Positions 9,820-20,372 of a stretch of DNA of 64,000 bases are shown here, piece after piece. Position 1 is the stretch's first letter. Each line of letters opens with the position of its first letter. The DNA lies in assembly GCA_001936135.1 (NCBI GenBank), contig CP012811.1:496001-560000 (forward strand), read 5' to 3'. The position numbers and the translations under genes were made by a program. This DNA is from Saccharomycopsis fibuligera x Saccharomycopsis cf. fibuligera (lineage: Eukaryota > Ascomycota > Saccharomycetes > Ascoideales > Saccharomycopsidaceae). The notes beneath the pieces are model-generated. The model worked only from the letters and a program-made list of their open reading frames with translations. It was not told the DNA's origin and made no database searches.

Positions 9820-12402
9820 TCATCCATCCAACTTTGACTGCAAAATACTCCAATAGTTGCAGTTCTCAATTTCGTTAGTGACAAGTGAGCCAATGTCAAT
9901 GCCAATCTGTGTTATCAAGGACCTGATTCCAGGATATATTTTCTTAAGTTTCTCATAATCTTTGACAAAATCAGCTTGGTTCTTCTTATTGTCGCTGTTG
10001 ATCGGATTCAGCAGGTCATCTAGTAGAGGCTTCGCAGCCTTACCTCTGCCATTTCCATACACTTTGCTGAAGCCAAAGTCTAGAAAGAAGACCTTATCAG
10101 GTTTGTCCCCCACACGCCCTAGCAAAACATTGGACTTGTTGATGTCTCTGTGGCTTACTCCCGCACAATGAATCCGGCATAGTCCTACTAGAGCTGACTT
10201 TGCTATATCAATAAATGGCATCTTGTGTCTTGCGGGACGAATGTGTTCCATTTGGATATATAGGGCGTTGAAGGGGATCTCTGCCACTGGTTTGTTCTCT
10301 AGTATGAACAACTGTTGCAACTTTTCTCTCTCATGAGTATCACCCCCAGCTCCATCTTTCGTGCCTGTTGAGCCGGTTCCGGTTGCTCCACTAGTGCCAA
10401 ATGTGCCAACTGTTCCGGCTGAACTTCTCCCACTCAGGTTGCTTGGTTTACGTGTTTCAGCACCAGCAGCACCCTCAACTTCACTCAATAGTTGAGTGGA
10501 AACATCTCCAGAGTCCAAATAGCCAAACGAAACCACATTTGGAATACAGTCAACCTTGCAGAGGAGTAGCTGCTTATAAGTGGCCACCTCGTACTGGAAA
10601 AACAAGAAGCTCAAGCCCGCCTTCCTGATGGCATCGTTTCTGATAATATACTTGCTGTCCACCATCAAGAAAGGATCGTAGCACTTGAGCACATGGTTGT
10701 CTACTTGCAACACCGTCGACCATCTTGTCCAAGGCTGCTTTCCGCTAAGGATCTTTGGGACAATGTCGCCAAAACTACTCGTTTGCAATCTCTGGAAGCT
10801 TAGACTTGTATCGGCAGCATTGGTCATCGTCAACTTGTCAGTGTTTTCCTTTGGATCATTGGAGATTATCTCCAGCAACCCGTAAAACTCCATGTCCAGC
10901 AGCTTCTCCGAGCCTCCCAGGTTCAAGAACTTTTCATAGACTATGGTCTCGAAGAAGGCCTTCTTTTGTCTCAACACCTCACAAACATGTGCTTTATCCA
11001 TTTTTACCAACAAATCTGCCAACTCGTCTTGGGTTTCCTTTTTGATCCGAGTTTTGTCAAAATCAACTTCTGCGTCAACGTCGGTGATTTGAAATGCTTC
11101 CAATAGAGCACCGCAAATGTTTTGTGCATAGCCGGCATCGCCGTCATCTGCATCGATAGCAAAGACATTGTCGATTACGACATCAGTATAGACCCGCCCG
11201 GTCATGTCAACGACTGCGCGATCAGACTCCAATAGCCGTTGTCTCAAATGGGTCAAGTTTGCCTTGATTACCATTGTGAAGTTGTGGTTGGTGATCAAGG
11301 CAACGTTGGTTCTGGTTGCCAACATCTGGTGTAGGGATTGGTTTATTATAGAGACAAACCCAAGTGCTTTGATGGACAAGCCCCTTATTCCGAGTGTCTC
11401 CATGTCCCTAAAGATTCTCTGAAACTCAAGGAAGCCCGCCTTGATGTCGACACTCGGTGATTTTGCCTCGACAACAGCCACGTTCTTTGTCTCATCATTT
11501 TGTGGATCAACTTGACACAAATATCCATCTGGAGAGACACCAAACTTCTTTTCAGAGCCAAATGAAAATCTGTAACTCGGCATATATCTAATATTTCTGA
11601 AACCACTGCATCCTCGTAAGATTTCTAAACATGGCTTCAAAACATTATCATTGAAATAATCAAAACCATGTGCTTCATTCGGCCTTTTTTCGAGCGTGGA
11701 CTCAAATCTTGGAAACAAAAAGCAACTGTCTTCATCAAGATCCATGTTTGCAATTTTCGTCAAAAGCTGCTTCATTGGCTCTCTTCCTGGCTTTGCGGTA
11801 ATGCTTACATCTTTTTTGTCCAAGATTGGGACCAATGTGGGTGTGTTGCGGCTCCAGTGGTTTTCATATTGTGGGAATTTAGAGCTGGCGTTGGTAAGTG
11901 AGCTGATGGTTGACCCGCCTTGAACTGACTTAGTTGAACTTGCATTGAGTAGGAGTTGCTGCTGAAATATACAGAAGAGCTGACCAAGTGCTTCTTTTTC
12001 CTCTCCGCCAAAGAGTTTAGGGTCTTTTTGGTAACTTAAGTAGTGCCTCAAGAGACGCCGTTCGTATACTAAGTTTTTGTTGCTGAGAGGCTTTGTAACT
12101 GCGAGTGGTGTTTTGCTCAATATTTTTGTGATGGTTTCTGTGTCGCTGAATTCCTGGTTTGTGGCATCAACAGCCTGATCTGAAGTATTGGGGACTTGGA
12201 CTTGACCTAGGGCATCTACCTGCTCAGCTAGCCTTTCAGGTTGCTCTCCAGCATACTGAGCATCATCAGCACTCTGATTGTCATCTGCACTTTGGTGCTC
12301 CTTGTCATCAGCACCGGCTGCTTTGTGTTTCTTTGCCGACGGAGCAGTCAGTTCACCTGAATCTGTGACATGCTCTTGATCTCTCCTGGCCCGTCGCGGC
12401 AT
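9820..12402 (-). CDS. PD-(D/E)XK nuclease-like plus FunK1-type protein kinase fusion
   Basis: 860 residues from an ATG. Three parts can be seen. Residues 1-90 are charged, low-complexity and carry basic clusters (MPRRARR, KKHK). Residues about 225-420 contain SPDGYLCQVDP (PD at 291-292) and then VAVVEAKSP (E312, K314), the spacing of a PD-(D/E)XK nuclease core. Residues about 545-835 form a kinase domain of the FunK1 type: VLK lysine about 573, helix-C Glu about 605, catalytic HRDINKSNV at 751-759 and DFG at 775-777. A Gly/Thr-rich insert (655-690) splits the kinase lobes. All kinase catalytic residues are present. The substrate and role are unknown. The gene appears more GC-rich than its neighbours and sits beside pseudogene debris, which suggests an accessory or transferred locus. 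The nuclease call is motif-based. Confidence 0.75.
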   Translation of the reverse strand: MPRRARRDQEHVTDSGELTAPSAKKHKAAGADDKEHQSADDNQSADDAQYAGEQPERLAEQVDALGQVQVPNTSDQAVDATNQEFSDTETITKILSKTPLAVTKPLSNKNLVYERRLLRHYLSYQKDPKLFGGEEKEALGQLFCIFQQQLLLNASSTKSVQGGSTISSLTNASSKFPQYENHWSRNTPTLVPILDKKDVSITAKPGREPMKQLLTKIANMDLDEDSCFLFPRFESTLEKRPNEAHGFDYFNDNVLKPCLEILRGCSGFRNIRYMPSYRFSFGSEKKFGVSPDGYLCQVDPQNDETKNVAVVEAKSPSVDIKAGFLEFQRIFRDMETLGIRGLSIKALGFVSIINQSLHQMLATRTNVALITNHNFTMVIKANLTHLRQRLLESDRAVVDMTGRVYTDVVIDNVFAIDADDGDAGYAQNICGALLEAFQITDVDAEVDFDKTRIKKETQDELADLLVKMDKAHVCEVLRQKKAFFETIVYEKFLNLGGSEKLLDMEFYGLLEIISNDPKENTDKLTMTNAADTSLSFQRLQTSSFGDIVPKILSGKQPWTRWSTVLQVDNHVLKCYDPFLMVDSKYIIRNDAIRKAGLSFLFFQYEVATYKQLLLCKVDCIPNVVSFGYLDSGDVSTQLLSEVEGAAGAETRKPSNLSGRSSAGTVGTFGTSGATGTGSTGTKDGAGGDTHEREKLQQLFILENKPVAEIPFNALYIQMEHIRPARHKMPFIDIAKSALVGLCRIHCAGVSHRDINKSNVLLGRVGDKPDKVFFLDFGFSKVYGNGRGKAAKPLLDDLLNPINSDNKKNQADFVKDYEKLKKIYPGIRSLITQIGIDIGSLVTNEIENCNYWSILQSKLDG

Positions 12403-14511
12403 TGGGTTGAGGTGATCCTTGAGGTGGTGTTCCTTTGATAACTATGAGAAGGTGTGTGTCAAGTACTCTGTTCTTTGTTTTTTTGTATTGAGTATTTTGG
12501 CTGGCAGCTTTCTCTGTATCATGTCCGATGAGCAGAAGGAAAATAAAAAACGATTCCTCGGGCAAAGGCTGCATACAGCTGCATATAAGCGATGGACTAT
12601 AAAACCCTTGCATTGAACTATAACCGAAAATAAAATAAAATGGATACTCGGGAGCTATAAAAACAAAAAACGGTGATTAATAGCGCTAGACAACAAAGGA
12701 GCTAGGGTTGTGAATTTGAAAAGCGGTAAAATAATGAGAATTGCTGCACTGTAAATTTTGCTTTTCTCTGTCTATAGCTGTAGAGTAAATTTTTAAGACT
12801 GTATTTGTTCTCCTACAGACCAGAGTTGCTGTAATCCTACAATTATTGCAAGGGAAGTGAGTGATTCTTGAACTGGAGTTTGATAAAATCCATCTGTGCA
12901 ATTTTTGGTTAGCCCCATGGTTGAAGCTTTCTATTTTTGATAGTCTCAGCCGTGGAGTCAGTGTAGGTGCCAGTTTCTGTACTATCATAAAGGGAAGGTT
13001 AAACAAGATAAAAATAAAAATGCGTTAATTTTTGTAAGTATTCAATAAAAGAAGAAAAAAAATTAAGCTGTCCTACACAGTTAAATAGTAGATTTGTTTA
13101 TTGCCTGTTTGAGTAAATACAGGGTGTGTGAAGCCAGCAGTATGAGCGGATAAGACAGGAAACGGCAAGAAGTAAGAAACAGTACACCAAATCCCCTCAA
13201 ACCTAGTATTGCCACTGTATAACCTTCTCATTACTTTGTATCTTACCCTGCTTCTATTTCACCATCAGGGCAGCGCATATTTATGGGATTCCCAATTTTT
13301 CCAATTGTTAGACAATTACGATTCTATTAAGTTATCTTCAAAACTTTCACACCTCCTGCAATAACTATTTACCAAAGTGATTACTGGTTCTTCGAATTGA
13401 TTGTATACCTTATTGCTTAGTTCATAAGTACACACTCAAACGATTTGAAAAGTAGCACGAAGAATACAAAAAAGGCAAACTAAAAAAGATGAAAATATAG
13501 ACGATTTGTACGCTTTTAGATTTCCAATATGCTTTTATAAGAATTGGAATTCTTCAAATACATCTTTTTATGTGGTAGTGTTGCAACAAATGAACTCAAT
13601 AATAATTGTATTCTCTCTTTTAAATGAAGCTGTAGTTGCAAATAAGCCAGAATGCTCTGGTTTTGAAACGACGCTACAATAGCCTACTGAGAACTTCAAG
13701 CCAGATTTGTGGACTACTACATTAGTTATCAGATCAAAGTGGCTGCTCCCTTCGACCGAGTCAGAGGTTGCAAAGGATTGTGACGTAACTAATAGTTGCA
13801 CTAAAAAAAACGATTAAATCAGTAATTGGCTTCTTTTTCCTTCCTTATATATTTCTCTTCAAATCTATTGCTTTCGTTGAAAAATGTATCTTGATACCAG
13901 CTTAGGAAAATTAATGGACTTCATTGCCGCCGGAAAAAAAATCCCACCGTAGAGAGCTTCTCCCACTTGTTAAGGGACTCTGCAGGTGGACTGTCACTTC
14001 TCGGTGGCAGCTGTCACGCCTAAAGAGCAATTGGTGCCGGTTCTAACCTCTCACTGTAAAAAAACATGCAAGTGGACGTGCTCCTCAGTCATATGACTCC
14101 CATATTTATTCCTGTTTCTACGGTTACACGCGTAGCTGGTTGTTTTTTTTCCCCGAGGGAAGTCTACCGCTGAATTTAACATGAATGTGTGAGCGGCCAA
14201 AACAGGTTTTATTTAAGCCGTGCGGCGATATCTAAATTTTAAAGTAAAAACAGTTTCACCAAATCTCGAATCATCAAAACCTGTTCTTTTGCACTTTTGG
14301 CTTTTTTACACACTACCATATAGCACTTGCTACGTGATTGTTATTTAAGTTTCTGTGTTGAGTTTCTAACAGCACTTGGCTCTTATATAAAACATACTTG
14401 GTGCCTTCTTTTTGTTGATTATAGCTATAATTTCACCAAAATTTCCAATTATCAAAACTTCTCATGCTACTTCCCATATAGCACACATACACACACACAC
14501 AGTATCTAGAA
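12403..14511. other. Long divergent intergenic region
   Basis: Separates the nuclease-kinase gene (-) from the AGP2-like permease (+). GC-rich patches at 13930-14050 and 14090-14230 probably hold permease promoter elements. A CA microsatellite (about 14483-14500) lies just before the ATG. A 77-codon minus-strand open frame at 13568-13801 is not convincing. Confidence 0.4.
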
Positions 14512-16233
14512 ATGTCTCATAGATCATTCACTCAGGTCCTTGCTGACACTTTCATTCCGCTTCCTCCCAAGACAATAAAACGAAGCGATATACATAATCG
14601 TCAACAACCAATCGAGGAAACACCCAGTGATAACACCAATCCTGAGAAACACAATGGCTCGACTGCTCTAAAATCGGGTAGTGACATTTGTACCACTGCC
14701 ACCTTTTCATCCTCATCTGACGAAGTCATAATCAACCAAACTCAACGCAAACTTTCCAAGCGTATGATCTATTTGATCTCCATTTCTGGTGTCATCGGCA
14801 CTGCAGTTTTTGTCTCTATGGGATCTGCCCTCAATAAAGCTGGTCCACTTTCGTTACTTCTTGGGTTTGCCCTTTGGTGTCTTCCTGTGCTATGCATCAC
14901 TGCTTCCATTGGTGAAATGGTTTGCTATTTACCTATCCCATCTCCGTTCATTTCCATGGCGGGGCGATGCTGCGACAAAGCATTTGAAATTACTGCTGGC
15001 TGGAATTTTTGGTTTTTACAAGCTGCATTAATCCCATATGAAGTTGTTGGTGTAAATACAATCATTCATTATTGGCGTAATGATTACTCTCCAGCAATTA
15101 CTCTAGTGGTGCAAATTGTGCTTTATTTTTTAATCAATGTCATTGCAGTGGAGCTTTATGGAGAAGTGGAGTTTTGGTTAAGTATTGGTAAATTACTCTT
15201 GGCCTTGGGGATTATGCTCTTTACTTTCATTACCATGGTTGGAGGTAATCCAAAACATGACAAGTATGGATTCCGATACTGGCACACATCACCGGGCCCA
15301 ATGAATGAATATCTAGCAAATGGCAATTGGGGTCGATTTTTAGGTCTTTTTGCCGCAATTAGCACTGCTTGCTTTACCATTGCCGGTCCTGAATATGTTT
15401 CCATGACCGCTTCTGAGACAATCAATCCTCGCAAAGTTTTACCAAAAGCATACAGACAAATCTTTTACCGTCTCACGTTTATCTTCTTGGGACTTGCTTT
15501 ATGTATGGGGATTGTTTGTGCATATAATGACCCTGCATTAGTGGAAGCATTGACCAAAGGTACTCCAGGCGCCGGAGCATCACCATTTGTCATTGCAATG
15601 AACAACTTAAAGATAAAAGCTTTACCAGATGTGGTTAATGGCGCTCTTGTGCTTGCTGCTTTTTCTTCTGGAAATTCATACACTTACACCTCATCGCGCA
15701 CTTTATACGGATTAGCCAAAGCGGGCCATGCACCTCGAATTTTCGCATATTGTACCAAGGCAGGCACCCCAATGTATGCAATTTTGGCTTCATTAGCATG
15801 GTCGTTTCTTTCTTTTTTACAAATGAGTGAAAACTCGGCTACAGTGTTGGGCTATATTGTTAGTCTTGTGACAATTTCCCAACTTGTGAATTATGTGATT
15901 TGTTGCTTGACTTATTATTTTTTTTATCGCGCAGTGAAGGCACAGAATATTAATCGTTTGGAGTTTGTATTTCGTGGATGGGGACAGCCGTATACTTGTC
16001 TTGCAGGATTAGTTTGTGCTGCTGCAATGTGTTTCTTAAGTGGCTATGGGGTATTTTTGGATGGCGCTTGGGATACTAAAACTTTTATTTTCAATTATGT
16101 CATGATTCCCGTGGATCTAACAATTTATGTGGTGGCTAAGGTTTGGACCCGGTGTAAATGGAATAAAAGTGAGGAAGTGGATTTGCAAACTGGGTTAAAG
16201 GAGATAGAGGAGTATGAAGAAGGATTAATTTAA
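14512..16233 (+). CDS. AGP2: Agp2-like plasma-membrane permease (AAP family)
   Basis: 573 residues. A member of the yeast amino-acid permease (AAT) family with about 12 membrane segments. The hydrophilic N-terminus (1-80) is followed by KRMIYLISISGVIGTAVFVSMG, the first transmembrane helix, in which GVIGT is the usual substrate-loop motif. Internal sequences such as FISMAGRCCDKAFEITAGWNF, NDYSPAI and FTIAGPEYVSMTASET match Agp2, the carnitine/polyamine-related permease and sensor, better than the general permeases Gap1 or Agp1. The C-terminus is short and acidic (EEVDLQTGLKEIEEYEEG). In-frame CTG codons are nearly absent. The exact substrate cannot be read from sequence, and CTG species often carry several paralogs. 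Confidence 0.8.
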   Translation: MSHRSFTQVLADTFIPLPPKTIKRSDIHNRQQPIEETPSDNTNPEKHNGSTALKSGSDICTTATFSSSSDEVIINQTQRKLSKRMIYLISISGVIGTAVFVSMGSALNKAGPLSLLLGFALWCLPVLCITASIGEMVCYLPIPSPFISMAGRCCDKAFEITAGWNFWFLQAALIPYEVVGVNTIIHYWRNDYSPAITLVVQIVLYFLINVIAVELYGEVEFWLSIGKLLLALGIMLFTFITMVGGNPKHDKYGFRYWHTSPGPMNEYLANGNWGRFLGLFAAISTACFTIAGPEYVSMTASETINPRKVLPKAYRQIFYRLTFIFLGLALCMGIVCAYNDPALVEALTKGTPGAGASPFVIAMNNLKIKALPDVVNGALVLAAFSSGNSYTYTSSRTLYGLAKAGHAPRIFAYCTKAGTPMYAILASLAWSFLSFLQMSENSATVLGYIVSLVTISQLVNYVICCLTYYFFYRAVKAQNINRLEFVFRGWGQPYTCLAGLVCAAAMCFLSGYGVFLDGAWDTKTFIFNYVMIPVDLTIYVVAKVWTRCKWNKSEEVDLQTGLKEIEEYEEGLI

Positions 16234-16538
16234 TTTTTTTTAATAAATTGTATGTCTTAAAGTTCCATTTATCCTCTTGTGTTTTTACTACTTTCCCATA
16301 AGTAGTATTTTGCTACATTGGGGTTTGTTTTTACGCCTTACTGTGATATTATGATGGGTGATTTGATGAAATAAGCAACTATTTTAATTATGAAAAATGA
16401 GAGGAATTGATGTAACATAAGCTTACGAATAGCCCACCTTATTCTCTTTCTTGTATTACATTGACACTTTCTCTATTTAGTTGGACATAGTTAATACACT
16501 ATCGCTTGATCCACCTATCAACAACACTACAATTGAGT

Positions 16539-16569
<31 letters not shown>

Positions 16570-17305
16570 AGAAAGAAAGAAAGAAAAGGTCTTGCTGCGA
16601 TTGAAACCAAAAGGGTTTCTGTGTGTTGATATTGTTTTCAAACGCAAGATCATTTGGTCAACTATATGTAATTAATATAAAATATAATTTTTAGTTCTCC
16701 GGGGATTGGGTACTGTCAATGGACGAATTATAGAGATATAAATTCTTGTTATTCAAGTATAACTATACCTGGTTTAAAGAATATATATATATATATATAT
16801 ATATGAATTTGAGTCCCCTTTAGTAATTTTGACAAGAATAGGCTGGACTGTAAGAGACTATAAATCAATTATAAACAATGTAATTAGCTGACTGTTATGC
16901 AGTCTCTGCGTAACCACGTTAGCCAATACTGCAACTCGCTTCCCGATATAATCTTAATCATTTATCTATATAATATATTGAGTATAGGTCAGTTGCTATA
17001 TATATATGTATAAGGAGAAAAGTCAAATGAGTGAAAACCGCCTTACTATTAAGTCTAATGCTCAAAATTGAGCGCTTCATATTCTACCTCCATCAAGTTG
17101 GCAAGAACCGACGAAACCAAAATTACAACTGGTCCTTGGATTTACAGTTGCATGTACAAAATGTTATGGCGGTCTCATCACAGTTCTAACTTTTATTACT
17201 AGCCAAAATCATGTTATCCTATTTTCCTTATCATCTATTTTATCTATCTTTTCTATTGCTAATCTGGGCTTTTAGTGAGTAAAAATCTCATACTGCTACT
17301 GATAG
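16234..17305. repeat. Diverged LINE 3'-UTR fragments and (TA)n tracts
   Basis: Pieces of the repeat family described at 41371-42431 recur here. 16425-16530 resembles the 3'-UTR middle (shared words AATAGCCCA and AGTTAATA-TATCGCTTGA). 16970-17060 resembles the GTTCAGTTGTTAT...AAGTGAAAACC part. (TA)n runs lie at about 16540-16565 and 16780-16804. No intact gene is seen. The 64-codon ORF at 16481 runs through the TA tract and is dismissed. Confidence 0.5.
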
Positions 17306-17435
17306 TTTTTTTTTTTTTTTTCCACACACAATATCGATAAACGATAGAAAATACATTCTTAAAAACTTATCTATATAGTATATACAGTATAGTTCAGTTG
17401 TTATTATATAAGGGAAACTTATACAAGTGAAAACC
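17306..17435 (-). mobile_element. 5'-truncated retroposon copy A with A-tail
   Basis: Read on the minus strand it starts GGTTTTCACTTGTATAAG, passes CAACTGAACTATACTG and ends ATCGATATTGTGTGTGG plus an A-run (the T-run at 17306-17321 on the plus strand). It matches copies B (42233-42431) and C (42931-43129) closely but is cut at its 5' end. The tail ends about 200 bp from tRNA-Ala. The end structure is that of an RNA-templated, A-tailed insertion. Confidence 0.7.
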
Positions 17436-17524
17436 ATCGATTTATTATTTCTATTATAGCCAGACCTATGAAATTTATATGATTTAGTGAATCTATTATT
17501 ATATAAAATTTTTTTATTCAAATA

Positions 17525-17597
17525 GGGCGTGTGGCGTAGTTGGTAGCGCGCTCCCTTAGCATGGGAGAGGTCTTGGGTTCGATTCCCAACTCGTCCA
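17525..17597 (+). tRNA. tRNA-Ala(AGC)
   Basis: 73 nt with no intron. The acceptor GGGCGTG pairs with CTCGTCC, leaving one T-T mismatch that is also seen in other yeast tRNA-Ala. The anticodon stem-loop is CTCCC-TTAGCAT-GGGAG with anticodon AGC. The A box is TGGCGTAGTTGG, and the B box GGTTCGATTCC sits in the T arm. The discriminator base is A. A T-rich terminator (TTTTCTTTTTTC) follows at 17600. Confidence 0.97.
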
Positions 17598-18279
17598 GAT
17601 TTTCTTTTTTCTGTTAACAGAACCTGTTTGTTTTATTTTTTACTTGGTTTAAGTTCATGTGTACAGTTTAAGAATAGTTATAGATTTTAAGAAGTTTACA
17701 GTTCAAGGTGATAAGAAGTGTGAGATAGACTGGCTCTTGTTTCCCTTTGACCTACCATGCTACTAAAATTTTATTTTATTCGGGAAAGGAATTAACCAAG
17801 GCCATATTTTCTCAATATTTTCAGGGCAATTAATTGATTGAAACAATAGTTAACAGAGAATCTTCACGGAAGCGGTGCTCCAATTGTAAATATTGCGCTG
17901 AAAAACGCTTGTTCAAACTCTTCAAAACTCTGTTATGTAAACCGGTTGAATTTTTGATTTGATAAATGGAAAATGTTGCACAATAGTGTATTTATTGACA
18001 ACCGACATCCGGAAAGTGGCATCAACTCGCAACAGGCGCCCCTACTAGATGTTATTGATCGTTATATACATATGCGCACACACTTCAGCTAGAAGTACTT
18101 CACCGAGCAAATCTTGGAAATGCACATATAAATGACTGACGGTTAATAATTGTAGTTTTTGAGTTGCTCGTAGCTTCTAGTTGTTGAATCTCTTAGCGCA
18201 ATAAAAGTGTTTAATAAAGACCGACAATCATCGCTGCAAACGCAGCTTATAATTAGCGCACCGCGCTTTACATTAATGC
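17598..18279. other. Intergenic region after tRNA-Ala
   Basis: No gene recognised. Part of the repeat-rich 16.2-18.9 kb zone. A segment at 18206-18236 (AATAAAAGTG...GACCGACA) has an imperfect inverted counterpart at 18975-19000. Confidence 0.3.
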
Positions 18280-18899
18280 ACATTAAAAAAAGACTAAATT
18301 TGCTGATCTTTCAAATCGTCCTCCGGCTTGATAATATCCTAGGGCCCTTTGATCTTTACGAAATATGATAATTTATGCTGTAGCCTCAGCTACCATTGAC
18401 TGCTCCCGAGCTTATTCATGGATTGCTTGTATGATCTGAGCTTAAGTAATCTTACGATGGTTTTGTTGAACGCGAGCTACAGCTGCCAAGTTCTTCTCTG
18501 CGTTTAAATCCATCTGTACTAATTCTAGCCATCTATAGATGTCGATAGTCGATCCTCGGGGCTCTACTAATGGTACTAAAAAATCCAAAAGATCGTACTT
18601 TTTCCTTTCACTTCGCGTTGAATCAGTAAATCCAATACATATGCCGATTCTTCTGTCCTGCTTGTGGCGTTTTGTGTTGAGAGACTGAACAAACAGCCAA
18701 ACAAGTTTCTCCTTGAGTACTCGTTAATCATCAATTGCAGTTGCGTGTACATACATTGATTGAATCCGTGTAAAATTATTCCATTCCATTGCAACACATC
18801 CAGTCCAATACAACTCTGGCCTGTAAAATTCGGCTCCATTGTCTTCGACCGATCTCTATTATCATTCACTCTTGTCAAACTACGGAAACAAATTGACAT
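18280..18899 (-). pseudogene. Decayed open frame of about 200 codons, unrecognised
   Basis: Minus-strand reading starts at an ATG (18899) and gives 107 codons including CIGLDVLQWNGIILHGFNQ and EESAYVLDLLIQREVK. A +1 shift at an AAAAAG run (about 18600) reopens a second frame reading KYDLLDFLVPLVEPRG and then WLELVQMDLNAEKNLAAV. The same frame continues past three stops to about 18280 (GYYQAGGRFERSANL). Long protein-like composition across a single shift argues for a dead gene rather than chance. It lies in retroposon debris, so it may be a retroelement gag or another transposon gene, but I recognise no family. Confidence 0.6.
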
Positions 18900-19034
18900 A
18901 TTTTTACCAGCTCTTCCGCACCGTTTTTATAACACATTCATTCCTGTTGTCACTTCTACTCTGGAGTAATAGTCTTTACTAACTGTCGGTCATTAAAACT
19001 TTTAGTACTTCTCATATTATAACATCTTCAAAAA

Positions 19035-20372
19035 ATGCCACCAGTACCAGCTTCGACTACTGCCCCAGTCACCAGTAGTACTAACAGTACTAAGCCCAAC
19101 CCATACTACATCAAAACCAAGCACATAATTGATGCTGCTTATCCTCGTACAACGCAATCCTCCACTATTATCCCCTCAGATAGACTCAAACTTGTCTATA
19201 ACAAATACGTTCCTTCTGCGCCATTAGACCCAAATAAAATTACTTTTAATTTTATTTTTGGACATTTGTCAGCTACTAGTAAAGCCGTATGGAATTATCA
19301 TATCGACTTGCTTTATGAATATGCAAATGGTGGGAATAAAAGTAATGACAGCCAACTCAATTGGCAGGTAGGTACTGTTGTTGCTGTGGATTTCACCATG
19401 CAAGGAGAATCTGCTCTTTTGAATAAATACAAACTTGGTTTAACTTTTGCATGGAAAGACAGTGGTGAAGATTTGATTCAGGTGATTGTTAACGAGAATT
19501 TGAATCTTCCAGCAGGGCCCCCGAACAAAGCCACCGCCACTACAGAAAATGCCACTTTCGATGCTCACATTCATCTGGGAAGATACTTGGCTCCGCAACC
19601 AGCAACTACTACCCCAGGACATCTAATTGCCATTGGTTGCAGCTTCGGAGGCCACGCCACCCTTTTCGCTTGCATTTGGAAACCAAATCTTTTTGATAGC
19701 TTAATCGTTGCTGAGCCGCTGTGCTACTTCAGTCCTGCATTTGTCGAAAGAGCATCAAAAATTGTCGATAAAGCCATGTTGTTAAACTGGTCAGATTTTC
19801 CATCTCGTGAAGCTGCTATTGATTTCATTAATACCAAATCTGCATTCAAGAAATTTCACCCAGCCATCAAGCAGCATATATATGATGAAGAACTATATTT
19901 TGACAGCGAGGAAAAAGATCCAACTCGCAAATGGAAAAGATTAAGCCCATATAAACAAAGCAAATTAATAATGACGGGAAACCCAGCACTGATTAATGCA
20001 TTATGTGCAAATTTACCGATATTGAGCAGACCTGTGACCCATGTTGTTGGTAAAGTGCCAAATTTCCATTTTCCTAAGGATACCGCGAAGATCATACAAG
20101 CAATGGATAGCAGCGGCACCAGAAAGAAGAAAAATAAATTGGTGGTTTTGAACGGTGGACATACTTGTGCCTTTGACTTGGCGGATGAGTTTTTTGAAGT
20201 TATGGTGCAACATATTGAAAGAAGAGTGGATGACGCAAAGTTGTTGGAAAAAAGGGATGAAAGATGGCATATTAGCGAGTTGGATGAGCAACAAAGAGAA
20301 GAAGTGCAAGAACGATGGTGGAGAGAGTACAATTTAAAGGGGATGTATAAATATTGGGATCCAAAGTTGTAG
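19035..20372 (+). CDS. Alpha/beta hydrolase, Lpx1-like peroxisomal lipase, copy 1
   Basis: 445 residues. An alpha/beta-hydrolase resembling yeast Lpx1, a peroxisomal matrix lipase. The oxyanion-loop region reads FGHLSATSKAVW (about 77-88). The nucleophile elbow is GCSFGGHA (GxSxG, with Cys where the partner gene has His). The catalytic His lies in NGGHTCAFD near residue 375. The protein ends -PKL, a variant type-1 peroxisomal targeting signal. The second copy is at 20982. The pair is tandem on the same strand 609 bp apart and shares blocks such as LFDS(L/I)(I/V)VAEP and the C-terminal WDPK. The substrate is unknown. Confidence 0.75.
   Translation: MPPVPASTTAPVTSSTNSTKPNPYYIKTKHIIDAAYPRTTQSSTIIPSDRLKLVYNKYVPSAPLDPNKITFNFIFGHLSATSKAVWNYHIDLLYEYANGGNKSNDSQLNWQVGTVVAVDFTMQGESALLNKYKLGLTFAWKDSGEDLIQVIVNENLNLPAGPPNKATATTENATFDAHIHLGRYLAPQPATTTPGHLIAIGCSFGGHATLFACIWKPNLFDSLIVAEPLCYFSPAFVERASKIVDKAMLLNWSDFPSREAAIDFINTKSAFKKFHPAIKQHIYDEELYFDSEEKDPTRKWKRLSPYKQSKLIMTGNPALINALCANLPILSRPVTHVVGKVPNFHFPKDTAKIIQAMDSSGTRKKKNKLVVLNGGHTCAFDLADEFFEVMVQHIERRVDDAKLLEKRDERWHISELDEQQREEVQERWWREYNLKGMYKYWDPKL

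Noticed and set aside
17306-17435. Solo LTR next to tRNA-Ala
   Set aside because: The unit ends in an A-run rather than TG...CA ends, and the same sequence forms the 3' end of a LINE fragment. A retroposon copy fits better.
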